Of a DNA stretch of 32,617 nucleotides, positions 1-9,253 are shown piece by piece. A program made the translations under genes and the position numbers. The stretch covers positions 1 through 32,617 of the forward strand of contig JACQST010000028.1 of the NCBI GenBank assembly GCA_016211185.1. The letters are read 5' to 3'. Positions within the stretch are counted from its first letter, which is position 1, and each line of letters opens with the position of its first letter. Under the pieces are notes generated by a model, which made no database searches, had not been told where the DNA came from, and worked only from the letters and a program-made list of their open reading frames with translations. This DNA comes from Candidatus Woesearchaeota archaeon (lineage in GTDB: Archaea; Nanobdellota; Nanobdellia; Woesearchaeales; UBA10216).

Positions 1-27
1 CAATTATATTATTCTATTTAATTATTC

Positions 28-1413
28 CTATCTGACAGTTCCGGACTCGGTGCCTGCAGATGCCTCAGTCTTTATCTCAGCTCTGTTATCAGAAATCTCA
101 AGCCTCTTCTCCTCAACCTTTGCCAAGGTTTCATTCCTGCGCTCCTGAACCCGCTCTTTGGCCTGCTCCTTTCTGACCTCAACCTTTTCTCGAACAGCAG
201 CCTTTCTTTCCTCAATCCTATCCTTTGCTTCCTCCCGCTTCTCCTGAACCTTCTCGCGGACATCTTCCCTCTGCTCCTTCTGCCGTTCCCTCAACTTTTC
301 AACAGCCTTCTCTTTCTTCTCCATTATCTTCCCTGCAAGCTCCTTTCTCTTCTCCATGCTGCTTTCCCTAAGCTCAGCCTTTAGCCTACTCCTTATCAAA
401 GGAGCCATAACTATCCTACGAGCCTCAAGGGCAAGAACTCTGGCTCTTGCATAATCATTCGACTGGAAAGCAGACCTCGCCTCAGATAACTTTGCTTCAG
501 CCTCAGCAATTCTTTGCATGGCAACAGTGGCATTCTCAAGGCCAGAAACCCTTTCCTTTGCCTCAGAAATCTTATTTTCAGCAATCCTGATGAACTCCTC
601 AGCAACCCTGCCCTGCCCTGTCACTCCCCTCTGCTCAGCTTCAGCCTCAACCTCCAACTCGTCCTCATCAACCTTCACTCCAGAAGCATTGGCAAGCTCC
701 CTTGCCTTTTCCTTTCTCTCCTTGACCTTCAGCCTCAGCTTGGAGCCCTCCTGCTCAAAAGAGCCCAGCAATGCGTCCAGCTTCTGCCTCTGCTCAGCAC
801 TCAAGTTACCTGAAAGCCTCAGCTTAAGGTCAGAATCAACAGCCCTAACAGCAGCGATGTGCCTGCGAACCTTCAGCTCAAAGGCAACAGCTGCCTTCAG
901 CTGCGAAGTACCATTGCCCGATGCAAGCCTGGCCAAAGCATCCTGAGCCTCAGAAAGCCTCCTTGCGTGCTCCTCCTTTACTTTTTCTGCAGCCTCAAGC
1001 TTGCCCTTCCTCGCCAAAGCACGGGCCTCAAGCAGTCTCTTCCTCGCAAGCTCCAGCCTAATCTCAGCCTTCCTTGCCTCACTTGCGAATGCAACCCTCA
1101 TGTTCTCGCGGAACTTCTTTAAGCCATAGCCAAACTGGTCAGGAAGGGTTCCAACGTCTTCATCAAGGGCAGAGGACTCATGTTCCTCAAGCTCAGAGAT
1201 TACCGTCTCCTCCTCAAGCTCGGCAATAGCCTCATCAGGAACAGACTCGACATCAACAGAGACATCAGCAGAAGCAGAACTCTCCAACATCGCAACAGCT
1301 TCAGCAGAAATTCCTTCTTCAGAAGGCAATGCAGGAATCGGCTCATCTGCAACCGCAGACAGCGAAAGAACAACCGCAATGAAAAAGACAAGCAAAACAT
1401 TAGCGCGCATCAA
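28..1413 (-). CDS. Secreted or membrane-anchored, Lys/Glu/Arg-rich coiled-coil protein of unknown function
   Basis: Long ORF; N-terminal signal-like hydrophobic stretch (MRANVLLVFFIAVVLSLSAVADE), then long charged helical segments with 11-residue repeats near the C-terminus. ATG may be the second Met. Confidence 0.8.
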   Translation of the reverse strand: MMRANVLLVFFIAVVLSLSAVADEPIPALPSEEGISAEAVAMLESSASADVSVDVESVPDEAIAELEEETVISELEEHESSALDEDVGTLPDQFGYGLKKFRENMRVAFASEARKAEIRLELARKRLLEARALARKGKLEAAEKVKEEHARRLSEAQDALARLASGNGTSQLKAAVAFELKVRRHIAAVRAVDSDLKLRLSGNLSAEQRQKLDALLGSFEQEGSKLRLKVKERKEKARELANASGVKVDEDELEVEAEAEQRGVTGQGRVAEEFIRIAENKISEAKERVSGLENATVAMQRIAEAEAKLSEARSAFQSNDYARARVLALEARRIVMAPLIRSRLKAELRESSMEKRKELAGKIMEKKEKAVEKLRERQKEQREDVREKVQEKREEAKDRIEERKAAVREKVEVRKEQAKERVQERRNETLAKVEEKRLEISDNRAEIKTEASAGTESGTVR

Positions 1414-1612
1414 ACCACCTCATTATTGTTATGCGAAACTGGAAAAGCAGAGTTTATCAAGGTTTTGGTTTTTGGTTGTAAAATTGTATAAACTGTGCAT
1501 CAACCCGGCTATATGGTATATGCGAAAAATTTAAATGAGGGTGTCTCTAGAGATTGTTTGCATCCTGTCCATTCGCACAAGCACATGACGTGCAGCATTA
1601 ACAGACAGGCAC

Positions 1613-3745
1613 ATGAATACATCAAAGGGGGCGATTTGCTTGACTACAACACTTACAGACACAACCAGAACTGACTCTTTTCAGCCAGGAACATTAGAGC
1701 ATCACATTCAGGAAGTTCTCAGTGGAAGAAGGCGTTTTGAAACTGCAGCCCAGGCAGTAACAAGGATGATTATTGGCACTCCGGGCTCTGTCGAAAAAGT
1801 AACCGTATGCGGGCAAACAACGTATGACTACAAACTTTTCAGACAAGGAAAAAAGCCTGTAGTAGGTATGTATCATGAAATAAACGACCTTGTCAACTTC
1901 GTGAAAGATGCGGCGCAAGGCGGCTCTTCAAGGGAAAGGGGATTCATATTTGTAGGAGAGCCAGGCAACGGTAAGACTTTCTTCATAGAAACCCTCTGCG
2001 CTCTCTACAGGGATTTCACATCGCTCGATGGAAACAGAAGGTTCACATTCAGGTTCACAGGACTGGACGAAGCTTTAGGATACCCGCAAAAACTCGCCAG
2101 AATAGAAAGCCAGACCTATGAGGACCCAATGGTGCTTGCAATGAACCTTCACGATTCAAGAAGCGCAAACATGGAGCTAATTGCAAGCCGCGGATTTACA
2201 GACACGCAAGTAGAAACAATCTTTGACAGTTACAGAGGGTTTGGAGCATGCACCGAATACATAATCGACCGCCTCAGAGAAAGATACGATGGCGATGTGT
2301 CGAAAGTAATGCAACATATCGTGGTGGTCACAGTTCAAATAAGCGACTCTTCAGGTGTCCTTACAGGGAAATATGCCCCGAAGGACAAGATAACAGCGAC
2401 TGCAGCCGACCTTGTAGGAGCTGAAGAGACAATCCGGCTGCTCCTTGTTCCGGAGCCAGATAACCCCTATAAGCTTAACGTGAGAAAAGGCGCCCTTGCA
2501 AGAGTGGCCGGGGGAGGGGTTCACTTTGTCGATGAAATCCTCAAAAACAAGGTTGACCTGGTCAAAATCTACCTCGGCGTAACCCAAAACAGGGCCATTG
2601 AAATAGACGGCTACAAGTGGCCTTTGGACATACTTGTATTAGCCACTTCTAACAACGACGAATATGAAAGATTCAGAGCACAAAGAAGCGAAGCACCAAT
2701 AACTGACAGGTTCAGCGTCTGCTTCGTTTCTCATAACACAGACTACCGCATGCAAGGACAACTGACAGCGTATGCAATAGGTGGAGAAGTAAAAACAACA
2801 GTCATGGGCCGCAGGCTGCACCAAGACCCCAACCTCAACTATGCAGCATCAGTTGCAGCAGTCCTGACAAGACTTCCCCACGACATCCCAATTGCAAAAG
2901 ACAAAATGACCCCTGTCGAGATGCTGCAGCTTGCCGCAGGAGAGGTTGCTGGAGACAGAAACCTACAAACCCTCAGCGAGATAGTGGATGTATTAAGCAA
3001 AGAACCAGACCCTACCAAAAGGTTCGGCCAAAAAGGAATTGGCCAAAGAGGACTGGGCAAGGCCGTCCAGTATCTTATTGCAATGTCAAAGACAAACGAG
3101 GGTCACTGCATGTGGGCAGGAGATATTTTCAGAGCTTTGGAGCAAGTCGTAGTTGACACTGTAATTGAGGATGCTGACAGGGCAAAATACCTTGCAGACC
3201 TAAAGACTGCTGAAGAATTATACAAAGAAAAAGTCATGGCTGAGCTGTTCGTGGCATACATGGATGACCCTAACGCGATAAAAACGGATGTTATGAACTA
3301 TGTCAACATGGTAGTTGGGATGAGCTCTGCAACAAAAGACAAGACATGGTCATACAAGGATCCGCAGACAGGAGAGCTCAAGGCAATAAAGATAGACACC
3401 ACATACATAGATGCAGTCGAATCCCGACTCGGCTTATCAACAAAAGACCAAAAAGAATCATACAGAGGCACAATACGCAGGACACATGGACAAAAAGTAG
3501 TCACAGACCCCAATTACTTCTTCATGGACAACTTGGAGCTGGTAAAAGCCGTTACAGAAGTGACACTGCAGTCTGATGTGAATGGGGCTGGTTCCCTTAT
3601 TGGCGCACTCGCAAACAGGACAAACGAGAGAAACAGACAGCTATTCAACCGCATGGCCACAGTTATGACTGAGCAACTTGGCTACTGTGAAACATGCGCG
3701 GAGGCAACAATGGAGTATTGCATTCCCAAAGAGAAACTCAACTGA
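1613..3745 (+). CDS. prkA: PrkA-family AAA+ ATPase / serine protein kinase-like protein (PrkA-1)
   Basis: Walker A GEPGNGKT; PrkA-like block GVHFVDEILKNKVDLVKIYLGVTQ...WPLDILVLATSNNDEYERF...DRF; adjacent to YeaH and SpoVR homologues. Confidence 0.85.
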   Translation: MNTSKGAICLTTTLTDTTRTDSFQPGTLEHHIQEVLSGRRRFETAAQAVTRMIIGTPGSVEKVTVCGQTTYDYKLFRQGKKPVVGMYHEINDLVNFVKDAAQGGSSRERGFIFVGEPGNGKTFFIETLCALYRDFTSLDGNRRFTFRFTGLDEALGYPQKLARIESQTYEDPMVLAMNLHDSRSANMELIASRGFTDTQVETIFDSYRGFGACTEYIIDRLRERYDGDVSKVMQHIVVVTVQISDSSGVLTGKYAPKDKITATAADLVGAEETIRLLLVPEPDNPYKLNVRKGALARVAGGGVHFVDEILKNKVDLVKIYLGVTQNRAIEIDGYKWPLDILVLATSNNDEYERFRAQRSEAPITDRFSVCFVSHNTDYRMQGQLTAYAIGGEVKTTVMGRRLHQDPNLNYAASVAAVLTRLPHDIPIAKDKMTPVEMLQLAAGEVAGDRNLQTLSEIVDVLSKEPDPTKRFGQKGIGQRGLGKAVQYLIAMSKTNEGHCMWAGDIFRALEQVVVDTVIEDADRAKYLADLKTAEELYKEKVMAELFVAYMDDPNAIKTDVMNYVNMVVGMSSATKDKTWSYKDPQTGELKAIKIDTTYIDAVESRLGLSTKDQKESYRGTIRRTHGQKVVTDPNYFFMDNLELVKAVTEVTLQSDVNGAGSLIGALANRTNERNRQLFNRMATVMTEQLGYCETCAEATMEYCIPKEKLN

Positions 3746-3762
3746 GCTTGGCCTTACCAATC

Positions 3763-4983
3763 ATGAATTACTCAACATTAGTTCCCCAAACACCCCATTC
3801 TTACTTTGCAGCCTCAACCCTTGACGAACTCCTCCAAAGGGACGCGCAACGAAAAAACGATGGGTTCTTTCCACGAATAAACGTTACCAAGGTGTTGGCG
3901 CCAGGAACAGGGTTTGATATAGTGCTCATACCAACAACAGTTGAAGAAAAGTTCTACCACGACACAAGACCACTACACCCAATGTCCGGACAGGAACAAA
4001 CAGGTTCTGGCGAAGGAGAAGAAGGCGAAATGATAGGATACGAGCCTGCTGAAGGCGAAAGTGGCCAAGGTAGCGGAAAAAAGGAAGGCTCGCAAGCAGG
4101 AGCAGGCGAAGGGGAACATGGGCTGGGAAACGACCCATATGAGATTGGGAAAGTAATTACAAAAAAACTCAGGCTCCCAAACCTAAGGCATAAAGGGAAA
4201 CAGTTCCTCGCAGACAGACAATTCGAACTAACTGATAGGAACAGGGGCTCAGGACAGCTTGTTGACCAAAGAAGAACCCTCGATAATTTAATAAGAACAA
4301 ACATGCTTCTGGGAATAATACCTCCGGACACGACTGACTTCACTACGATACCCTTTGACAACTTGCTGGTAAGCCCCAATGATATAGAATACAGGATACT
4401 GTCAGTAGAGCCTACGTACGAGTCACGGGCACTCGTGTTTTTTGCAAGAGACTACTCTGCCAGCATGCAAGGCTTGCCTGCAGAGCAAGTAGTGAAGCAG
4501 CAGATATTGATATACTCGTGGCTCGTCTATCAATACCAAAGAAAGGTCGAAACCAGATTTTTCTTGCACTCCGAAGTGTCAAAAGAAGTACCTGACTTCC
4601 GCACATATTTCCGACTCTTAACAGAAGGAGGAACAAGGATAGAAAGCGTCTTCAGCCACATAAACGCTGTCGTGGAGGCAGAGAACCTTGCACGGGACTA
4701 CAACATATACATCTTTTACGGAGGAGACGGCGATGATTTGGGAGAAGCATTCTCTAAAAGAGCGGTTGAGGAAATTGAGAAAGCTCTCTCATACGTCAAC
4801 AGGCTCGGAATAACAATTGTAAACGATCAAGAGCGTTCTTTTTCAGCAGTACTCTCACAATCAGGAATCCTGGCCAAAAAGCCAAACCTCATAAGATACG
4901 ACTTAATCTCGAAAGACGCTGACCAGGACAGGCTTATCAAAGGAATAAACAAACTTGTTTCCGAAATAGGTGTCAAAAAGTGA
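3763..4983 (+). CDS. yeaH: YeaH/DUF444 family protein with VWA-like domain
   Basis: Start set at ATG 3763, after the prkA stop. MIDAS-like DYSAS motif in ALVFFARDYSASMQ, Gly/Glu-rich acidic linker, gene order between prkA and spoVR. Confidence 0.85.
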   Translation: MNYSTLVPQTPHSYFAASTLDELLQRDAQRKNDGFFPRINVTKVLAPGTGFDIVLIPTTVEEKFYHDTRPLHPMSGQEQTGSGEGEEGEMIGYEPAEGESGQGSGKKEGSQAGAGEGEHGLGNDPYEIGKVITKKLRLPNLRHKGKQFLADRQFELTDRNRGSGQLVDQRRTLDNLIRTNMLLGIIPPDTTDFTTIPFDNLLVSPNDIEYRILSVEPTYESRALVFFARDYSASMQGLPAEQVVKQQILIYSWLVYQYQRKVETRFFLHSEVSKEVPDFRTYFRLLTEGGTRIESVFSHINAVVEAENLARDYNIYIFYGGDGDDLGEAFSKRAVEEIEKALSYVNRLGITIVNDQERSFSAVLSQSGILAKKPNLIRYDLISKDADQDRLIKGINKLVSEIGVKK

Positions 4984-6674
4984 ATATAATAGACCAGCAC
5001 GCAAAGAAGCTAATGGAGAGATGCAAAGACAGGGCAAGAGAATCAGGGCTGAGATTCAGCGACGAAACCCTCGAAATAATACTTAAAAATGAGGAAATTG
5101 TAAGACTGGAGGCAAAAGGCTTCATTCCAACAATGTATGATTACTGGGTTGACGAAGTCCGAACGCTGCAGGGAATAGGGGCGTATGAAATATTCCCCAG
5201 AAGGACATATGGCATGTTCGAAATAGTTACAAACGCCAGGCCACCAATCTCATACTACAACGTAAATAACCCGGACTGGCTAAACGTCATGATATTCTAC
5301 CATGTGCTTGCACACATAGACTTCTTCCAGAACAACGCCATGTTCAGGAACACATGGAGAGACGATTTTGCTGGGCAGGCACTGGCTGACAAGCGAACGA
5401 TAGCAAAATTGCGAAGAGAACATGGAAGATGGCTGGAATACACGATAGAGTTCGCAAGGGCAATAGACAACCTTGTCGGGTTCCATGCAGAACTTGCCAA
5501 AAGCATGGACAGAACTCCAGAGCCACTTCCAAAAGCAGGGTTCTATTTTGACGTGTTCATACAAGGCAAAGACTTGCCGCAAAGCGAATTCTTTAGAGAA
5601 ATGGAGCTTTACAACCGGTTCGTATCAGAAGATTCTGAGCAAGGCGAACAGAGATTCTTTGCTTTAAAACAGGCAAAATACCCTGAACTCGGTGCGCTAT
5701 ACGAAAGATACAGGAAAGAATGGAAGCAGTCGCCTTCAGATGCTATAGAATTCATAATGCAAAACTCACCATTCCTAAACAAAGCAGAAAATGAATGGAT
5801 GAAACAGGTCATAGAGATTGTAAGAAGAACATCACTGTACTTCCAACCCCAGATAAAGACAAAGATAATGAACGAAGGATGGGCAAGCTACTGGCATGAG
5901 CAGCTGTTCATGCAGAACGAAAGGATAAGCGGCCACGAAGTACAGTTCGCAGTAAACAATGCCCAAATAACCGCGCTGAACCGATTAGGGCTGAACCCCT
6001 ATGCAGTGGGACTCAGGCTGTTCCAATACATCGAGGAGCAGGCAGACCAGGGAAGGCTGTCACACGAGTTCAAAAGATTAAGGGACATAACAGCAAGGGA
6101 TAAATATGACCAGAACACAGGCAATGGGAAACAGTCCGTATTCGATGTGCGGGAACAAATGGATGACTTCCTGTTCATACACTTGTTCCTTGACCAGGAC
6201 TTCGTCGACAGGCACAAGCTATTTGTCTCGGAAAGGAGATTCAACCCCATAGCTAAGAGGTGGGAATACTATGTCAAGAGCAGAAAAGCTGAAGACTACA
6301 AGCGAATGGTTACAGCTACCCTGTACCATCCTCCGAGTGTCACTGCGGAAGATTCCAACGGAACGCTAAGCCTTCACCACCACTTTGAAGGACAAAGGCT
6401 CGTGCCTGAATACATACAAAGCACAATGGTGGGCATAGCGCACCTCTGGGGAGGAACAGTAACCTTAAGGACATACGAACCAACAGTGACCACACAGCCA
6501 TCTGTGGAGATGGCTATTGTGGCTGGCGCTCCCCGCGTTGTTCGCGTTGAGAATCCACAGGCCACATGGCAGGCAGTCAGGTATACTGCAAACGACAAAA
6601 AAGTCACAAAAGAGGCCTTGACAGGCGAACGGGAACTTGCCGAAGTTGCGGCATGGTTTTCGGAGAAAAGGTAA
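4980..6674 (+). CDS. spoVR: SpoVR family protein
   Basis: SpoVR-like YDYWVDEVRTLQGIGAYEIFPRRTYGMFEIVTNARPP...VMIFYHVLAHIDFFQNN; GTG start overlaps the yeaH stop (GTGA). Confidence 0.88.
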   Translation: MNIIDQHAKKLMERCKDRARESGLRFSDETLEIILKNEEIVRLEAKGFIPTMYDYWVDEVRTLQGIGAYEIFPRRTYGMFEIVTNARPPISYYNVNNPDWLNVMIFYHVLAHIDFFQNNAMFRNTWRDDFAGQALADKRTIAKLRREHGRWLEYTIEFARAIDNLVGFHAELAKSMDRTPEPLPKAGFYFDVFIQGKDLPQSEFFREMELYNRFVSEDSEQGEQRFFALKQAKYPELGALYERYRKEWKQSPSDAIEFIMQNSPFLNKAENEWMKQVIEIVRRTSLYFQPQIKTKIMNEGWASYWHEQLFMQNERISGHEVQFAVNNAQITALNRLGLNPYAVGLRLFQYIEEQADQGRLSHEFKRLRDITARDKYDQNTGNGKQSVFDVREQMDDFLFIHLFLDQDFVDRHKLFVSERRFNPIAKRWEYYVKSRKAEDYKRMVTATLYHPPSVTAEDSNGTLSLHHHFEGQRLVPEYIQSTMVGIAHLWGGTVTLRTYEPTVTTQPSVEMAIVAGAPRVVRVENPQATWQAVRYTANDKKVTKEALTGERELAEVAAWFSEKR

Positions 6675-8903
6675 ATGGCAGCAAAACCTTTGCAGCAGCT
6701 GTATGCAGCCCTTGATGGGAAAAGCAGAAGAAGCCTCATCCCGTTTTCACAGACACTCGAAACCGCTGCACAAAACCCCGAGCCTTTCTTCAGGGATGTT
6801 TTCCAGCTGTTCTACGACATGGTCCACCACTATGTCCCTCAAGGAATAAACGAATACCCCGACGACCCTGAAAACGCAGGATACGTGAATTACGATTTCA
6901 CCCGGCTGCTTGTTGAAGGCGCTGACACTCCCTTTTTTGCAGACAGGCTGTTTGCGAACAGATTCATGGCTTTTGTCGACTCCCTAAGCCATCAAAGGAA
7001 AAAAGTCCACTTGTGGGTAGGGCCTCCGGGAAGCGGAAAAAGCACCTTTCTTGATAACCTGCTCGCCAAATTTGAACACTACACGCGCACTCCTGAAGGA
7101 ACAATGTATGAAACCGCATGGCGCATTGACCTGCAAAAACTCGGCCTTGAAGAGCTTGCTGCAGAATCCTGCGAAAAAAACGATCCTCGCGTTCCTAAAC
7201 TAAAAGACTACCTTGTTGTACCCTGCCCAAACCACGACCACCCCATAGTCCATATACCGAAGCAGCACAGGGGGGAATTCCTGGAAGGGCTCCTTGAAGA
7301 CAGCGACTTCAAAGCACAACTTTTCAGTAAACGTGAATACGAATGGGTGTTCAACTCAGTTGCCTGCACAATCTGCTCATCAGTGTACCAGGCCCTCATC
7401 GACAACGGAAAAATCGAAGGGCCTGAAGCGGTGTTAGATATGCTTTTCGCCAGAAGATACAACTTTAGCAGGGCATTGGGCGAGGGAATAAGCGTCTACA
7501 ACCCGGGAGACAAAACAGACGAGGCGCCACAGGAAAACAAAGTCCTCCAGGCATACCTCAACGGCGTCTTCAGGGATGGAAGTGTCCTTTATCTTTTCTC
7601 GGAGCTGGCCCGCACAAACAACGGCATATTTGTAGTTGCAGACGTCAAAGGCAACAATGTGGACCGGCTTAAAAGCCTGCACGGAATAATAAGCGACGGG
7701 GTACACAGGGTAGCCCACATTGAAGAACGCACAAAATCAATCTTCCTCGCGCTCATAAACCCCTCAGACATGAACGGCGCACTTAACGACACCGCCCTCC
7801 GCGACAGGATAATACAAAGAAACGTTCCCTATGTACTTGACTACACTACAGAGATACAGATTTATGCCCACTTTTTTGGAGAAGGAATAAATGCATCATT
7901 CCTCCCCAGAGTGCTGGACAACTTTGCAAAAGTCGTGATATCATCCAGACTCAAATCAAGGTCCCCGAACCTTGCAGAATGGATAAAAAACCCTTCGCAA
8001 TATGCCAAATACTGCGATGACATGCTCACGCTCCTAAAAATGGATGTATACTCAGGCCGCATCCCGACATGGCTGAGCGATGGCGACAGAAAAGCTTTTA
8101 CAGCAGAAAGAAGGAGACAGGTTATAGGAGAAGCAGAGGATGAAGGTAGTTCAGGATTCTCTGGCAGAGAAGCAATCGCACTCTTTAACGATTTTTACAC
8201 AAGGTTCTCACGAAAAGACAGGCTAATAACAATAGACCACATCGTGCAATTCTTCACCCAAAAAAACGGAAACCTCTCAGAAAGACTTCCTGCAAGATTC
8301 CTCGACGCACTTGTCCGCTCATACAATTATTCAATCCTAAAGGAAGTTGAATCCTCCTTGTATAACGACAACCCTGAGAAGATATCAAAAGACATCCTGA
8401 ACTACATCTGGGCAACCAACCATTTGCCCGGAAGCAGGACAGTCTGCCCATTTACAAACGAAGCGATGGAGATTACAGAAGACTACTTCAAAACAATGTT
8501 TGTCAACATTCTGGGCTCAGAAGCTCCAAAAGATCAGGCAGGTCTAACCAAGAAAGCCCACGAACTAAAAGAAGAAACCCAGCAGCAATACCTGGTTGCG
8601 ATGTCTCAAGAAGTAGACGGCCAGAGGCCATTGACACAGACAGAGATGTACAAGTCTCTTTATGAACAGTACGAGAGAAGCCTAAGGGCAAACGTTCTTA
8701 GCCCGTTTGTCAACAGCGAAAGCTTCAGAAGAGCAATAAAGGACTACGGGATGCCTGCATTTGTAGGCGTGGAACCGAGAACACAGCAGGATGTCAGATT
8801 CATGATGGGCAACCTGCAGTCGCGCTTTGGATACACAGAAAAAGGAGCGCGTGAAATCTGCCTATACGTGATAGAAAAGAATCTGGTTGAGGCATTCAAA
8901 TAG
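6675..8903 (+). CDS. prkA: PrkA-family AAA+ ATPase / serine protein kinase-like protein (PrkA-2), divergent from PrkA-1
   Basis: Walker A GPPGSGKSTFLDNLL; CPNHDHP...CTIC cysteine motif; ATG directly follows the spoVR stop. Confidence 0.85.
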   Translation: MAAKPLQQLYAALDGKSRRSLIPFSQTLETAAQNPEPFFRDVFQLFYDMVHHYVPQGINEYPDDPENAGYVNYDFTRLLVEGADTPFFADRLFANRFMAFVDSLSHQRKKVHLWVGPPGSGKSTFLDNLLAKFEHYTRTPEGTMYETAWRIDLQKLGLEELAAESCEKNDPRVPKLKDYLVVPCPNHDHPIVHIPKQHRGEFLEGLLEDSDFKAQLFSKREYEWVFNSVACTICSSVYQALIDNGKIEGPEAVLDMLFARRYNFSRALGEGISVYNPGDKTDEAPQENKVLQAYLNGVFRDGSVLYLFSELARTNNGIFVVADVKGNNVDRLKSLHGIISDGVHRVAHIEERTKSIFLALINPSDMNGALNDTALRDRIIQRNVPYVLDYTTEIQIYAHFFGEGINASFLPRVLDNFAKVVISSRLKSRSPNLAEWIKNPSQYAKYCDDMLTLLKMDVYSGRIPTWLSDGDRKAFTAERRRQVIGEAEDEGSSGFSGREAIALFNDFYTRFSRKDRLITIDHIVQFFTQKNGNLSERLPARFLDALVRSYNYSILKEVESSLYNDNPEKISKDILNYIWATNHLPGSRTVCPFTNEAMEITEDYFKTMFVNILGSEAPKDQAGLTKKAHELKEETQQQYLVAMSQEVDGQRPLTQTEMYKSLYEQYERSLRANVLSPFVNSESFRRAIKDYGMPAFVGVEPRTQQDVRFMMGNLQSRFGYTEKGAREICLYVIEKNLVEAFK

Positions 8904-8923
8904 GCGACTAATAGGCAAAAAAC

Positions 8924-9193
8924 CTAAAGCAGATTCATAACCCCGCTTATGTGGTCTGCTACTTCGCTGCCGGACTTCGTTAAGGTAAGCAGCTTGAGCC
9001 TGCCCTGCTTCTCAAAGTTCACAAGCCCTGCCTTCTGCATCGCCTGAAGAATCTTCACAACATGGGAATAAGTGCAGTCAACGGTCTTTGCCAGGCTTGA
9101 GGCATAAACCTCGCCCTTTGCATTCTTGAGATTAATGAGCATCATAGCAGGCTTCTCTCGAAAAAAGACTCTGAAAATCTCCTTGTTCTGCAC
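8924..9193 (-). CDS. Small winged-helix (MarR-like) transcriptional regulator
   Basis: 89 aa; ASSLAKTVDCTYSHVVKILQAMQKAGLVNFEKQGRLKLLTLTKSG reads as wHTH; GTG start preceded by GGGGTGGTG. Confidence 0.75.
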   Translation of the reverse strand: MQNKEIFRVFFREKPAMMLINLKNAKGEVYASSLAKTVDCTYSHVVKILQAMQKAGLVNFEKQGRLKLLTLTKSGSEVADHISGVMNLL

Positions 9194-9213
9194 AAGACAC
9201 CACCCCTTAACTC

Positions 9214-9230
9214 CAAGAATTGTTTTCTTG
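9214..9230. promoter_or_regulatory. Candidate operator CAAGAA-ttgtt-TTCTTG upstream of the wHTH gene
   Basis: Perfect 6-bp inverted repeat between a TATA-like ATTTAAAT and the GTG start of the regulator. Confidence 0.4.
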
Positions 9231-9253
9231 AAAATCTATATTAAGACGCATAT

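Noticed and set aside
514-1122. Plus-strand ORFs opposite the coiled-coil gene
   Set aside because: Overlap a charged, repeat-rich gene whose composition suppresses antisense stops; Leu/Ser-rich translations without domains.
3994-4130. Gly/Glu-rich segment of YeaH as a novel repeat
   Set aside because: An acidic Gly-rich linker is a usual feature of DUF444/YeaH proteins.
8903-8930. TAGG-caaaaaa-CCTA hairpin after prkA-2 as a terminator
   Set aside because: Only 4 bp of stem; too weak to support.
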